Positions 1 to 6,410 of a DNA stretch of 6,410 nucleotides are shown in pieces. The stretch's first letter is position 1; each line of letters starts with the position of its first letter. The stretch comes from Methylocapsa sp. (lineage in GTDB: Bacteria; Pseudomonadota; Alphaproteobacteria; Rhizobiales; Beijerinckiaceae): NCBI GenBank assembly GCA_017353815.1, contig JAFMSB010000101.1, positions 1-6,410 on the forward strand. Direction: 5' to 3'. The position numbers and the translations under genes are program-made. Under the pieces are notes generated by a model, which was not told the DNA's origin, did not search any database, and saw only the letters and a program-made list of their open reading frames with translations.

Positions 1-1
1 C

Positions 2-2161
2 GGCAACCCGATGTGGAGAAATCCGGACCTGATTGCGGATGCCGGCGAAACCACGCCGGCAGGCCCCGACATGGCTCAGGATGCGTTTGCCGCGGAGGTT
101 GGGCAGCTGACGGCAGAGGCGAAAGCTCTGGCAGATGGCATAGCCCAGAGGCTTGGGATCGAGACTTCCTTTGTCATGCCGGCCTATGAGGATCCGGCGG
201 CCTGGGCGGCAAAAGAAGCAGATCTGCCCGAAAATGCCACGCCCCTCGACCCGAAGATCGAGGATCCGGAAGAACGCAGCCGCATGATCCGGACTTTTTC
301 CCGCGGGCTCAGTACGCCGGCTGGCTTTGTCTTGCCAATCCAGAGATGGAACGCGCAGGCATCTCCCCCGCAAGGCGCCGCGGTGCCGCGCTGGCAAAGC
401 GAGAAATGGTCCCTGCGGCGCGGTAACCTCTTTCTCGTGCCGGGCGATTCGCCGGCCGGTTTCCGGCTGCCCCTTGGATCGCTGCCGTGGATTCCGCCAT
501 CATCCTTTCCGCTCATCGTCGAGCGCGATTCTCTTGAGCCGCGCGGCCCTCTGCCGGATCGTCAGGAGATTGCCCAGCATTTCGAGCAGAAGGCTGAGCC
601 GCCGGGCTCGCGGCAGCTGCGCGTCGAGCAAGAGGCGATCGAAGGTGCCGTGCGCACCGCGCTCTCCGTCGAGCCACGCGACGGCGTCCTTTGCATTTTC
701 CTACCGCCTCTCCGGGCGCTTGAGGATTACCTCGAGCTTCTTGCGGCGATTGAAGCGAGCGCCGAGGCGGATCGCCTGCGGGTCCATATTGAAGGCTATC
801 CGCCGCCCGCCGATCCGCGCATCAACATCATCAAGGTGACGCCCGACCCCGGTGTCATCGAGGTCAATATTCACCCTTCCGCGAGCTGGCGCGCCCTCGT
901 TGACATTACCACGGGCCTTTATGAAGACGCGCGCCGTGTGCAGCTCGGCGCCGATAAATTCATGCTCGATGGCCGCCATACGGGCACGGGCGGGGGAAAT
1001 CATATCGTCCTTGGCGGGCCCGTGCCTCCGGACTCGCCCTTCCTGCGGCGGCCCGATTTGCTCAAAACCCTCGTTCTTTATTGGCAGCGCCATCCCTCCT
1101 TATCCTATCTTTTCTCGAGTCTCTTCATCGGGCCGACGAGCCAGGCGCCGCGCGTCGACGAGGCGAGGCACGATCAGCTCTATGAGCTGGAAATCGCGCT
1201 CGCCAATACCCCGCCTGCGGGGGAGACAGTGCCCCCCTGGCATGTTGATCGCCTCTACCGGAACCTACTTGTCGATGTGACCGGCAATACCCATCGCGCG
1301 GAAATTTGCCTCGATAAGCTTTATGCGCCGGAAGGCTCCGCGGGGCGGCTCGGACTCGTCGAGTTCCGCGCTTTCGAAATGCCGCCGGATGCGCGCATGA
1401 GCCTCGCGCAGCAATTGCTTTTGCGCGCGCTCGTTGCCTGGTTTTGGCAGGAGCCGCAAAGAGGCAATCTGGTGCGCTGGGGCACGGCGCTGCACGACCG
1501 CTTCATGCTGCCTCATTTCGTGTGGGCCGATTTTTTGGGCGTCCTCGAGGATCTGAGGGAAGCAGGCTATGCCTTCGACCCCGCCTGGTTCGAGGCGCAA
1601 TTCGAGTTCCGGTTTCCGCAATATGGGTCGGTCACGCACGGCGGCGTCAAACTGGAACTCAGGCAAGCGCTCGAGCCTTGGCATGTGATGGGCGAGCAAG
1701 GCGCGATTGGAGGAACGGTCCGCTTTGTCGATTCCTCAGTCGAACGTCTACAGGTCAAGGCAAACGGACTTATTCCCGCTCGCCATGCGATTGCCTGCAA
1801 CGGCCGCCGCGTCCCGATGGCTGCGACCGGCACGGCGGGGGAAGCGGTTGGCGGGGTACGCTTCAAGGCATGGATGCCGGCGGTTGGCCTGCATCCAACT
1901 GTCCCAGTCCATACGCCCCTAACCTTTGATATCGTGGATGGCTGGAATGGCCGCTCTTTGGGCGGCTGCGTTTATCATGCCGCTGATCCCGGCGGGCGCA
2001 ATTACGAGACTTTCCCGGTAAATAGTTTCGAGGCGGAAGCGCGCCGCCGCGCGCGTTTTCAGGACCACGGCCACACGCCCGGCTCCTTCGAGATGCCGCC
2101 ACAAGAGCATTCGGCCGAGTTTCCAATGACGCTCGATCTGCGCCGCCCGCGCGGCGCCTAA
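2..2161 (+). CDS. Transglutaminase/DUF2126 family protein (putative amidoligase region), 5' partial
   Basis: This is the C-terminal part of a large cytoplasmic protein. The frame is open through the left edge: codons before the first ATG (position 11) read G-N-P and lead into [10 protein letters not shown], which looks like the family's inter-domain segment, so that ATG is probably internal. Full-length relatives are about 1100 aa, with an N-terminal transglutaminase-like domain (not visible here) followed by DUF2126, which is annotated as a putative amidoligase with a glutamine-synthetase-like fold. Counting the Met at 11 as residue 1, visible motifs are VIEVNIHPS (282-290), [12 protein letters not shown] (325-336) and [11 protein letters not shown] (449-459). 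I read these as counterparts of the acidic metal ligands, the Gly/His loop and the Arg/Glu segment of glutamine synthetases. No signal peptide or membrane segment is visible in the part seen. Relatives often lie beside alpha-E and ATP-grasp genes, with a suggested role in peptide synthesis or modification; such neighbours would be off the left edge. Substrate unknown. The frame is intact and ends at TAA. Confidence 0.9.
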   Translation, partial: GNPMWRNPDLIADAGETTPAGPDMAQDAFAAEVGQLTAEAKALADGIAQRLGIETSFVMPAYEDPAAWAAKEADLPENATPLDPKIEDPEERSRMIRTFSRGLSTPAGFVLPIQRWNAQASPPQGAAVPRWQSEKWSLRRGNLFLVPGDSPAGFRLPLGSLPWIPPSSFPLIVERDSLEPRGPLPDRQEIAQHFEQKAEPPGSRQLRVEQEAIEGAVRTALSVEPRDGVLCIFLPPLRALEDYLELLAAIEASAEADRLRVHIEGYPPPADPRINIIKVTPDPGVIEVNIHPSASWRALVDITTGLYEDARRVQLGADKFMLDGRHTGTGGGNHIVLGGPVPPDSPFLRRPDLLKTLVLYWQRHPSLSYLFSSLFIGPTSQAPRVDEARHDQLYELEIALANTPPAGETVPPWHVDRLYRNLLVDVTGNTHRAEICLDKLYAPEGSAGRLGLVEFRAFEMPPDARMSLAQQLLLRALVAWFWQEPQRGNLVRWGTALHDRFMLPHFVWADFLGVLEDLREAGYAFDPAWFEAQFEFRFPQYGSVTHGGVKLELRQALEPWHVMGEQGAIGGTVRFVDSSVERLQVKANGLIPARHAIACNGRRVPMAATGTAGEAVGGVRFKAWMPAVGLHPTVPVHTPLTFDIVDGWNGRSLGGCVYHAADPGGRNYETFPVNSFEAEARRRARFQDHGHTPGSFEMPPQEHSAEFPMTLDLRRPRGA

Positions 2162-2172
2162 AAGCCATGATC

Positions 2173-2213
2173 GGAAGGGCGTTGAGTTGCAACTGTACAG
2201 GCAGCGCCCTTCC
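2173..2213. terminator. Strong hairpin in the convergent gap, likely two-way transcription end
   Basis: Arms GGAAGGGCGTTG (2173-2184) and CAGCGCCCTTCC (2202-2213) pair over 12 positions. One pair is a G-U wobble in the plus-strand transcript; the same position is an A-C mismatch in the minus-strand transcript. The 17-base loop contains two overlapping perfect palindromes, AGTTGCAACT (2185-2194) and CTGTACAG (2193-2200). The hairpin starts 11 bases after the stop of the plus-strand gene and 18 bases after the stop of the oxidase operon. There is no U-run on the plus side and only a short one (four U, several bases from the stem) on the minus side, so it is not a textbook intrinsic terminator. 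It may instead protect 3' ends or aid termination in both directions. Confidence 0.5.
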
Positions 2214-2231
2214 CAAGCGTGAGCAGAGGGC

Positions 2232-3071
2232 TCAGGCTGGGGGTGGCGGAATGCGAAGCACTCGCCCGGGACGGATCCTGCTGGGATCGGACAGCAACTG
2301 CTTGTTGGCTTCGAAAATGCGGCGATATTCGGCGCCATGGCCGCGGCCATATACGGCTTCGGCGATCTTCCATAACGTATCGCCAGGCTTCAAGGTATAA
2401 AGCTTCCATTCAGCGGTGTTGCTGGTGGCCGCGACTTCGTTTTGGCCCGTGACGGCCCGCGCCGTGGTGCGGCCAGCGGGCGCGGCCCTCCCGGCTTCCT
2501 CAATCGCGGCAGCGCTGCCCCCGCTGGTCGCGACCTGGCGCCCTTCGGCCTCTGCGCCGGGCTTTGAGGCACCAGGGCCAGATTCCTCGGCCTCCTTCTT
2601 CAATTGACCGGGAGAAATGGCAGGGTTTCCTGTTTTGGATCCTGACACTGCCGACTCAAGCATCTCGGTATGACCACTACCGGCCTCCCGTCCGAAGTAC
2701 GTGATCCGGGTACTGTGCGTGTAATCCGACTCGAAGGCCATGATCGCGACGAAGAGCAGGACCGCCCCGGGGGGCACAAGTATGGCGTACACCAACGCCA
2801 GCCGCTCCCAGGCCATATGCATGAAGACCGCAACAATTAGTCCCGCCTTCACAACCATGAACAAAAGAATGAGCGACCATCGCAGCATCCCCTGGAGGCC
2901 GAAATAATCGACGAGATAAGAGCAGGCGCTGAGCACAAACAGCCAGCCCCACACCCACAGATAGAGCCGTATCGGATGCTGTTGCGAGGCTCCGTGAACT
3001 TTCTGGCCTGTTAGGGCCGCGTGCGCGTCAGCTTCTGCCCCTGGGGCCATAGGCGTGGCATGGATCGACAT
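2232..3071 (-). CDS. Heme-copper oxidase subunit IV fused to a C-terminal LysM domain
   Basis: Membrane subunit of the terminal oxidase with an added wall-binding type domain, 279 aa. Residues about 36-113 form three hydrophobic segments (about 36-56, 64-86, 91-113). The second contains KAGLIVAVFMHM, the hallmark of bacterial subunit IV (COX4_pro/CyoD-like), which normally helps assembly and stability of the catalytic core. Such proteins usually end near residue 100-130. Here a hydrophilic linker rich in Ala, Gly, Ser and Glu runs from about 116 to 221, and residues 222-274 form a clear LysM domain (YTLKPGDTLWKIAEAVYG, then RIFEANK and IRPGRVLRIP). With a cytoplasmic N-terminus, as in CyoD, three helices put the LysM domain in the periplasm, where it could bind peptidoglycan; this topology is inferred. 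The gene is last in the operon, starting 9 bases after the coxP-like stop, with GAGGTG (3077-3082) 5 bases before the ATG. The frame is continuous, with no sign of an artefactual join. Confidence 0.9.
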   Translation of the reverse strand: MSIHATPMAPGAEADAHAALTGQKVHGASQQHPIRLYLWVWGWLFVLSACSYLVDYFGLQGMLRWSLILLFMVVKAGLIVAVFMHMAWERLALVYAILVPPGAVLLFVAIMAFESDYTHSTRITYFGREAGSGHTEMLESAVSGSKTGNPAISPGQLKKEAEESGPGASKPGAEAEGRQVATSGGSAAAIEEAGRAAPAGRTTARAVTGQNEVAATSNTAEWKLYTLKPGDTLWKIAEAVYGRGHGAEYRRIFEANKQLLSDPSRIRPGRVLRIPPPPA

Positions 3072-3080
3072 GACTTCACC

Positions 3081-3800
3081 TCACCAAAGATAGAAAAGCG
3101 CGAAGATGAACACCCATACAAGATCGACGAAGTGCCAATAAAGTCCCATCGTTTCGACGTTCTCATAATCGCCCTTGCGGCTTGTAAAAAAGCCCCGGGC
3201 ATGGCGATCGAAATCGCCGCGCCAAGCTTTGCGGGCGGTGATCAGCAAGAAGATGACGCCGATCGTCACATGGGTTCCGTGAAATCCAGTGATCAGGAAA
3301 AAGCACGCCCCGAACTGGGCCGCCCCCCATGGATTGCCCCATGGCCTCACCCCTTCAAGGATCAGCGTGGTCCATTCGAAGGCCTGGGTACCGACGAATG
3401 TGGCGCCAAACGCAGCGGTTGTGAGCAATAGCGCGGTCGTTTTGACCCGATCGCGGCGGTAACCGAAGTTGACCGCCATTGCCATCGTCCCGCTGCTGCT
3501 GATCAAGATCATGGTCATGATTGCGATCAAGAGAAGGGGATATTTCGTGCCGCCGATGGTCAAAATGAAGATTTCGCCGGGGTCCGGCCAAGGCACGGTG
3601 GTCGACATCCTCACCGTCATGTAGGAGAGGAGGAAACAGCTGAAAATAAAGGTGTCGCTCAAGAGAAAGATCCATATCATGGCCTTTCCCCAGAGAGCGC
3701 TCTTGAAGGCTCGCTGGTCCGAGGACCAATCGGCGGCAAAGCCCTGCCAGCCGCCGGCGCGCTTCGGCCCCTCTAGACTATCCGTGATCGCTGTTTCCAT
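3081..3800 (-). CDS. coxP: Heme-copper oxidase subunit III (coxP-like)
   Basis: Core membrane subunit III of the terminal oxidase. It stabilises subunit I and supports proton uptake rather than binding redox cofactors. From the chosen start it is 239 aa, with five hydrophobic segments (about 38-62, 87-110, 119-146, 160-188, 218-238), i.e. the short form lacking the first two helices of mitochondrial subunit III, as in CyoC. Family hallmarks are FVGTQAFEW (135-143), GFHGTHVTIG (172-181) and ETMGLYWHFVDLVWVFIF (216-233). Asp49 in FLLSDTF sits at the position of the DCCD-reactive Glu90 of bovine subunit III; Asp here is typical of quinol-oxidase-like forms. Glu142 is conserved. The ATG at 3800 is preferred over an in-frame ATG at 3848 because GGGGAG lies 8 bases before it, while the upstream ATG has no ribosome site. 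Symbol given by resemblance to the coxMNOP order; the split between coxO and coxP rests on position only. Confidence 0.9.
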   Translation of the reverse strand: METAITDSLEGPKRAGGWQGFAADWSSDQRAFKSALWGKAMIWIFLLSDTFIFSCFLLSYMTVRMSTTVPWPDPGEIFILTIGGTKYPLLLIAIMTMILISSSGTMAMAVNFGYRRDRVKTTALLLTTAAFGATFVGTQAFEWTTLILEGVRPWGNPWGAAQFGACFFLITGFHGTHVTIGVIFLLITARKAWRGDFDRHARGFFTSRKGDYENVETMGLYWHFVDLVWVFIFALFYLW

Positions 3801-3808
3801 CCGATGTT

Positions 3809-3814
3809 CTCCCC
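3809..3814 (-). promoter_or_regulatory. Ribosome binding site deciding the coxP-like start
   Basis: On the minus strand the sequence reads GGGGAG, then 8 bases, then the ATG at 3800-3798. The alternative in-frame ATG at 3848-3846 is preceded by an A/T-rich stretch with no purine-rich Shine-Dalgarno match. If the longer form were used, the ribosome site would encode residues Trp-Gly-Glu of a non-conserved leader. Confidence 0.7.
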
Positions 3815-3855
3815 AATTGACCGCCCGGGCATATTGAACGGCAGACATGCGTTTT

Positions 3856-4578
3856 TCAAAAAATGCTGCAGATAAAGGAAACGACGCCCTTGTCGAGCAC
3901 GGCAGGCCCGGTAAAGAGCAGCAGAGCGAAAAAAATCAGCCAGACAACGAGCAGGAAATGCCAGTAGATGGCGCACAGCTCGACGCTCAAGCGCAGTTTT
4001 CGCATCGGGAAGCCTGCGAGCGCCTTTCCCGTTGTCCGGGTCAGAGCCACGAGGCCGCCTAAGAGATGCAGGCCGTGCACGCCGATAATGAGATAGAAAA
4101 AGCTGCTCGCTGGGCTCGTCGCCAAAAAATAGCCTTGGGCAATCATTTGCCGCCAGGCGATCAGCTGACCAGCGAGAAAGAGAAACGCCAAGGCACCCGA
4201 AGCGAGCAGCCCCGCCGTCACCTTGCCCGGCCGCATCCGGCGCGCCGAATGTTGCGCCCATTGCAAAGCGGCGCTGCTCAGGGTGAGCACAAAGGTGTTT
4301 AACCACAGGAGCTTCGGCGCTGGGAGCGTGCTGAGGTCGACGGCGTTTGGCTCCGGCAGGCCAGTTCGCACAACATAGGCGCTGAAAAAAAGCGCAAATA
4401 ATGTTCCCGCAACCGCAAGGAAAACCCAAAGGCCGGTCTTTGCCGGAGGATGCGCGGGCAGGCCATGGTCCACCACCACGCCTGCCTCGAGCCAGGGTTT
4501 TGAGGTAATTCGTTGCTGATAGAGCCACCCTATCGCGATTGCGGCGAGGACAGCCAGGAATAAGATTGTGATATTCAT
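3856..4578 (-). CDS. coxO: Second, degenerate subunit III-like oxidase protein (coxO-like)
   Basis: Membrane protein of 240 aa, related to oxidase subunit III but diverged. It has an extra N-terminal hydrophobic segment (about 3-20) followed by a subunit III-type set (about 48-70, 90-108, 120-142, 157-180, 200-223). Recognisable motifs are IIGVHGLHLLGGLVAL (164-179) and SVELCAIYWHFLLVVWLIFF (198-217), which match GFHGxHV and the ExxxxYWHFVDxVW region. Both conserved intramembrane carboxylates appear lost: Ala57 aligns with bovine Glu90 and Ala141 with the Glu of the QxxE[YW] motif, and the Asp of WHFVD is Leu. It therefore looks structural or assembly-related rather than a proton-antenna subunit. 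Its ATG overlaps the stop of the subunit I gene in ATGA (4578-4575), and no good Shine-Dalgarno is visible, so translation is probably coupled. Paired subunit III homologues are known from the alternative oxidase cluster coxMNOP; the symbol follows that order and is tentative. Confidence 0.87.
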   Translation of the reverse strand: MNITILFLAVLAAIAIGWLYQQRITSKPWLEAGVVVDHGLPAHPPAKTGLWVFLAVAGTLFALFFSAYVVRTGLPEPNAVDLSTLPAPKLLWLNTFVLTLSSAALQWAQHSARRMRPGKVTAGLLASGALAFLFLAGQLIAWRQMIAQGYFLATSPASSFFYLIIGVHGLHLLGGLVALTRTTGKALAGFPMRKLRLSVELCAIYWHFLLVVWLIFFALLLFTGPAVLDKGVVSFICSIF

Positions 4579-6344
4579 GGCTTAGCGGCGAAGGCCACAC
4601 TCCGTGAGGGGGGCTCGTTTTGCGGCAGAAAATCCTCGTCTGCGCCCGGCACGCTGTAATCATAGGCCCAGCGGTAGACAACCGGCAACTCTTTCCCCCA
4701 GTTCCCATGGCCCGGCGGCGTCTCCGGAGTTTGCCATTCGAGCGTGGTCGCATTCCAAGGGTTGCCGCCCGCAGGCTTGCCTTTTTTGAGGCTCCAGATG
4801 AGATTGAAGAAGAACACGATTTGAACCACGCCGACGGTCAACGCCGCAGCGGTGATGAAGATGTTCAGCGCAGCAGCCGAAGGCGGGATAAAGGCGGTCT
4901 CGCCCAACTCGTAATAGCGCCTCGGCACGCCCATCAGCCCCAAGTAATGCATGGGGAAATAAATCAAATAGGCGCCAAGGAAGGTAACCCAAAAATGGAT
5001 TTGGCCGAGCCTTTCGTTCAGCATGCGCCCGGTTATTTTGGGATACCAGTGATAAATCCCCCCGAAGACCACGAGGATAGGTGCAATTCCCATCACCATG
5101 TGGAAATGGGCAACGACAAACATCGTAGCCGATAGCGGAACGTCGACGATCACATTGCCGAGGAAGAGGCCGGTAAGGCCGCCATTGACGAAGGTGACGA
5201 TGAATGCGATCGCAAAAAGCATCGGGACGGTGAGTCGAATATCGCCATGCCAGAGCGTTAGAGTCCAGTTGTAGACCTTGATTGCGGTTGGAACAGCGAT
5301 GATGAGTGTCGAGGTGGCGAAGAAGAAACCAAAGTAAGGATCCATGCCGCTGATGTACATGTGATGGCCCCAGACGATGAAGCTGAGGACAGCAATGATC
5401 ACGATTGCCCACACCATCATCCTGTAACCAAAGATGTTCTTTCGCGCATGGGTGCTGATGAGATCAGACACGATGCCGAAGGCCGGAAGCGCGACAATAT
5501 AGACCTCGGGATGTCCGAAGAACCAGAAAAGATGCTGGAACAAGATTGGGCTTCCGCCGGAGTAGCTGAGGTGCTCGCCGGCTTGGGCGAGGGCCGGCAT
5601 GAAGAAGCTTGTCCCGAGCGTTCTGTCGAGCAACATCATCACACAGGCGACGAATAGGGCGGGAAAGGCGAGAAGGGCGAGAATGGTCGCGGTGAAAATG
5701 CCCCAGACGGTCAAGGGCAGCCGCATCATCGTCATCCCGCGCGTGCGCCCCTGGAGGACGGTCACCACATAATTCAACCCGCCCATGGTGAAGCCGATGA
5801 TGAACAGGATGAGGGAGGCCAGCATGAGGATGATGCCGCCGCCCTGCCCCGGGGTCCCCGCAAGAATTGCTTGCGGCGGATAAAGGGTCCAGCCCGCCCC
5901 TGTCGGCCCGCCCGGCACGAAATAGCTCGCGACGAGGACAAGCACGGCGAGAAGATAGACCCAATAGCTCAGCATATTGACGTACGGGAAAACCATATCC
6001 CTGGCGCCAACCATCAGAGGGATCAGGTAATTGCCAAAACCGCCCAGGAAGAGCGCCGTGAGCAGATAAATCACCATGATCATCCCGTGCATGGTGACGA
6101 ATTGATAATAGCTTTCAGGAGTAATAAACGAAAAAACGCCTGGGAACGCCAGTTGCAAGCGGATCATCCACGACAGCACCAAAGCCAATACGCCGATGCT
6201 GATTGCCGTAAGCGAATATTGGATGGCGATGACTTTGGCGTCCTGGCAAAAGACGTACTTCGTTATCCAGCTCTTCGCATGGTATAGCTCTACGTCCGGC
6301 ACTTCCGCAGGCGGAATATTCTTGATTGAGCCAATATCGACCAT
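4575..6344 (-). CDS. coxN: Heme-copper oxidase subunit I, A1 type (coxN-like)
   Basis: Catalytic subunit of the terminal oxidase, 589 aa, the usual length, with about 12 membrane helices. It reduces O2 to water at a heme-CuB centre and pumps protons. All metal ligands are visible: His86 and His415 (low-spin heme), His413 (high-spin heme), and His278, His327 and His328 (CuB). Tyr282 in GHPEVY is the expected His-Tyr cross-link partner, and Glu280 beside it marks the A1 class. D-channel residues Asp116, Asn105, Asn123 and Ser126 and K-channel Thr353 and Lys356 are present, as are propionate-binding Arg475 and Arg476. Unusual: the His-Asp pair 8 and 7 residues before the heme-ligand His413, which normally binds Mg2+ at the subunit II interface, is Ser405-Ala406. 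The tail (YDYSVPGADEDFLPQ, 562-576) resembles alternative bacterial oxidases. Electron donor (cytochrome c or quinol) cannot be decided without subunit II. Start supported by AAGGAG 8 bases upstream; the stop overlaps the next ATG. Confidence 0.97.
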   Translation of the reverse strand: MVDIGSIKNIPPAEVPDVELYHAKSWITKYVFCQDAKVIAIQYSLTAISIGVLALVLSWMIRLQLAFPGVFSFITPESYYQFVTMHGMIMVIYLLTALFLGGFGNYLIPLMVGARDMVFPYVNMLSYWVYLLAVLVLVASYFVPGGPTGAGWTLYPPQAILAGTPGQGGGIILMLASLILFIIGFTMGGLNYVVTVLQGRTRGMTMMRLPLTVWGIFTATILALLAFPALFVACVMMLLDRTLGTSFFMPALAQAGEHLSYSGGSPILFQHLFWFFGHPEVYIVALPAFGIVSDLISTHARKNIFGYRMMVWAIVIIAVLSFIVWGHHMYISGMDPYFGFFFATSTLIIAVPTAIKVYNWTLTLWHGDIRLTVPMLFAIAFIVTFVNGGLTGLFLGNVIVDVPLSATMFVVAHFHMVMGIAPILVVFGGIYHWYPKITGRMLNERLGQIHFWVTFLGAYLIYFPMHYLGLMGVPRRYYELGETAFIPPSAAALNIFITAAALTVGVVQIVFFFNLIWSLKKGKPAGGNPWNATTLEWQTPETPPGHGNWGKELPVVYRWAYDYSVPGADEDFLPQNEPPSRSVAFAAKP

Positions 6345-6352
6345 CCGGTTTT

Positions 6353-6358
6353 CTCCTT
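6353..6358 (-). promoter_or_regulatory. Ribosome binding site of the subunit I gene
   Basis: The minus strand reads AAGGAG with 8 bases to the ATG at 6344-6342, close to an ideal Shine-Dalgarno. Its first two bases belong to the TAA (6359-6357) that ends the upstream reading frame, so termination upstream and initiation of subunit I are physically linked. Confidence 0.75.
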
Positions 6359-6410
6359 AGCTACTTTGGAGTTCCTTTAGCCATTCGCCTGCGCTGCCCG
6401 GCGAGAGCAC
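6357..6410 (-). CDS. C-terminal end of an upstream gene, probably oxidase subunit II (partial)
   Basis: Only the last 17 codons and the TAA are in the window; the gene continues beyond the right edge. The tail reads VLSPGSAGEWLKELQSS, which resembles the usual end of subunit II proteins, where a V-x-S-P segment precedes a Trp-Leu a few residues from the terminus. Position directly before subunit I, with the stop 12 bases from its ATG, fits subunit II (coxM in the coxMNOP order). All three minus-strand frames are open to the edge here, so the choice of frame rests on this resemblance and on the stop lying inside the next ribosome site. The CuA ligands that would tell a cytochrome c oxidase from a quinol oxidase are not visible. 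Confidence 0.5.
   Translation of the reverse strand: MLSPGSAGEWLKELQSS

Noticed and set aside
701..1093. Minus-strand open frame inside the DUF2126 gene, and similar ones at 1265-1699 and 1863-2350
   Set aside because: They are antisense to a conserved protein with continuous family motifs and show no recognisable product.
2232..2600. LysM region as a separate gene
   Set aside because: The frame is unbroken from the subunit IV part through the linker, and I see no stop and no convincing ribosome site with a start just before the LysM domain.
3801..3848. Longer start for the coxP-like gene at the ATG at 3848
   Set aside because: It adds 16 residues with no conservation that I recognise, has no ribosome site, and would place the strong GGGGAG inside the coding part. 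The ATG at 3800 is better supported, though the longer form is not excluded.
3773..4753. Open frame of 326 codons on the minus strand across both subunit III genes
   Set aside because: It is out of frame with well-recognised membrane proteins, its product is rich in Arg, Pro and Ala with no domain, and it has no ribosome site. It is a shadow of GC-rich coding sequence.
4620..5412. Open frames opposite or alongside subunit I (plus strand 4620-5135, minus strand 4660-5412)
   Set aside because: Both lie wholly inside the conserved subunit I gene in other frames and encode charged, low-information sequence.
1..6410. CRISPR array, insertion sequence, tRNA or rRNA gene
   Set aside because: No regularly spaced direct repeats, no transposase or terminal inverted repeats, and no RNA gene signatures were seen; almost all of the window is accounted for by protein genes.

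Overview
The window suggests an alphaproteobacterium, probably of the Hyphomicrobiales/Rhizobiales. I infer this from the GC-rich coding sequence, the style of the proteins, and an oxidase operon whose order (subunit II, I, III, III, then IV) resembles the alternative oxidase cluster coxMNOP of Bradyrhizobium. No search was run, so the lineage is tentative.

Layout: positions 2-2161 (+ strand) hold the C-terminal two thirds of a large cytoplasmic protein of the transglutaminase/DUF2126 (putative amidoligase) family, whose N-terminus lies off the left edge. A 70-base convergent gap follows, with a strong hairpin at 2173-2213. The rest of the window, 2232-6410, is one tightly packed operon on the minus strand, read from right to left. 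It contains the last codons of a probable subunit II, heme-copper oxidase subunit I (coxN-like, 589 aa), a degenerate subunit III paralogue (coxO-like, 240 aa), a more canonical subunit III (coxP-like, 239 aa), and a subunit IV carrying a long linker and a C-terminal LysM domain (279 aa). Neighbouring genes overlap or lie within 2-55 bases of each other, which points to co-transcription and co-assembly. The promoter must lie beyond the right edge.

Together the minus-strand genes encode a proton-pumping terminal oxidase of the A1 type. Subunit I keeps all heme and CuB ligands and the main D- and K-channel residues, but the usual His-Asp pair of the Mg2+ site is replaced by Ser-Ala. The most distinctive feature is the fusion of oxidase subunit IV to a LysM (peptidoglycan-binding type) domain, predicted to sit in the periplasm. 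This would give the respiratory complex a possible cell-wall anchor. The second point of interest is the pair of subunit III paralogues, one of which has lost both conserved membrane carboxylates. The convergent DUF2126 gene is not obviously connected with respiration.
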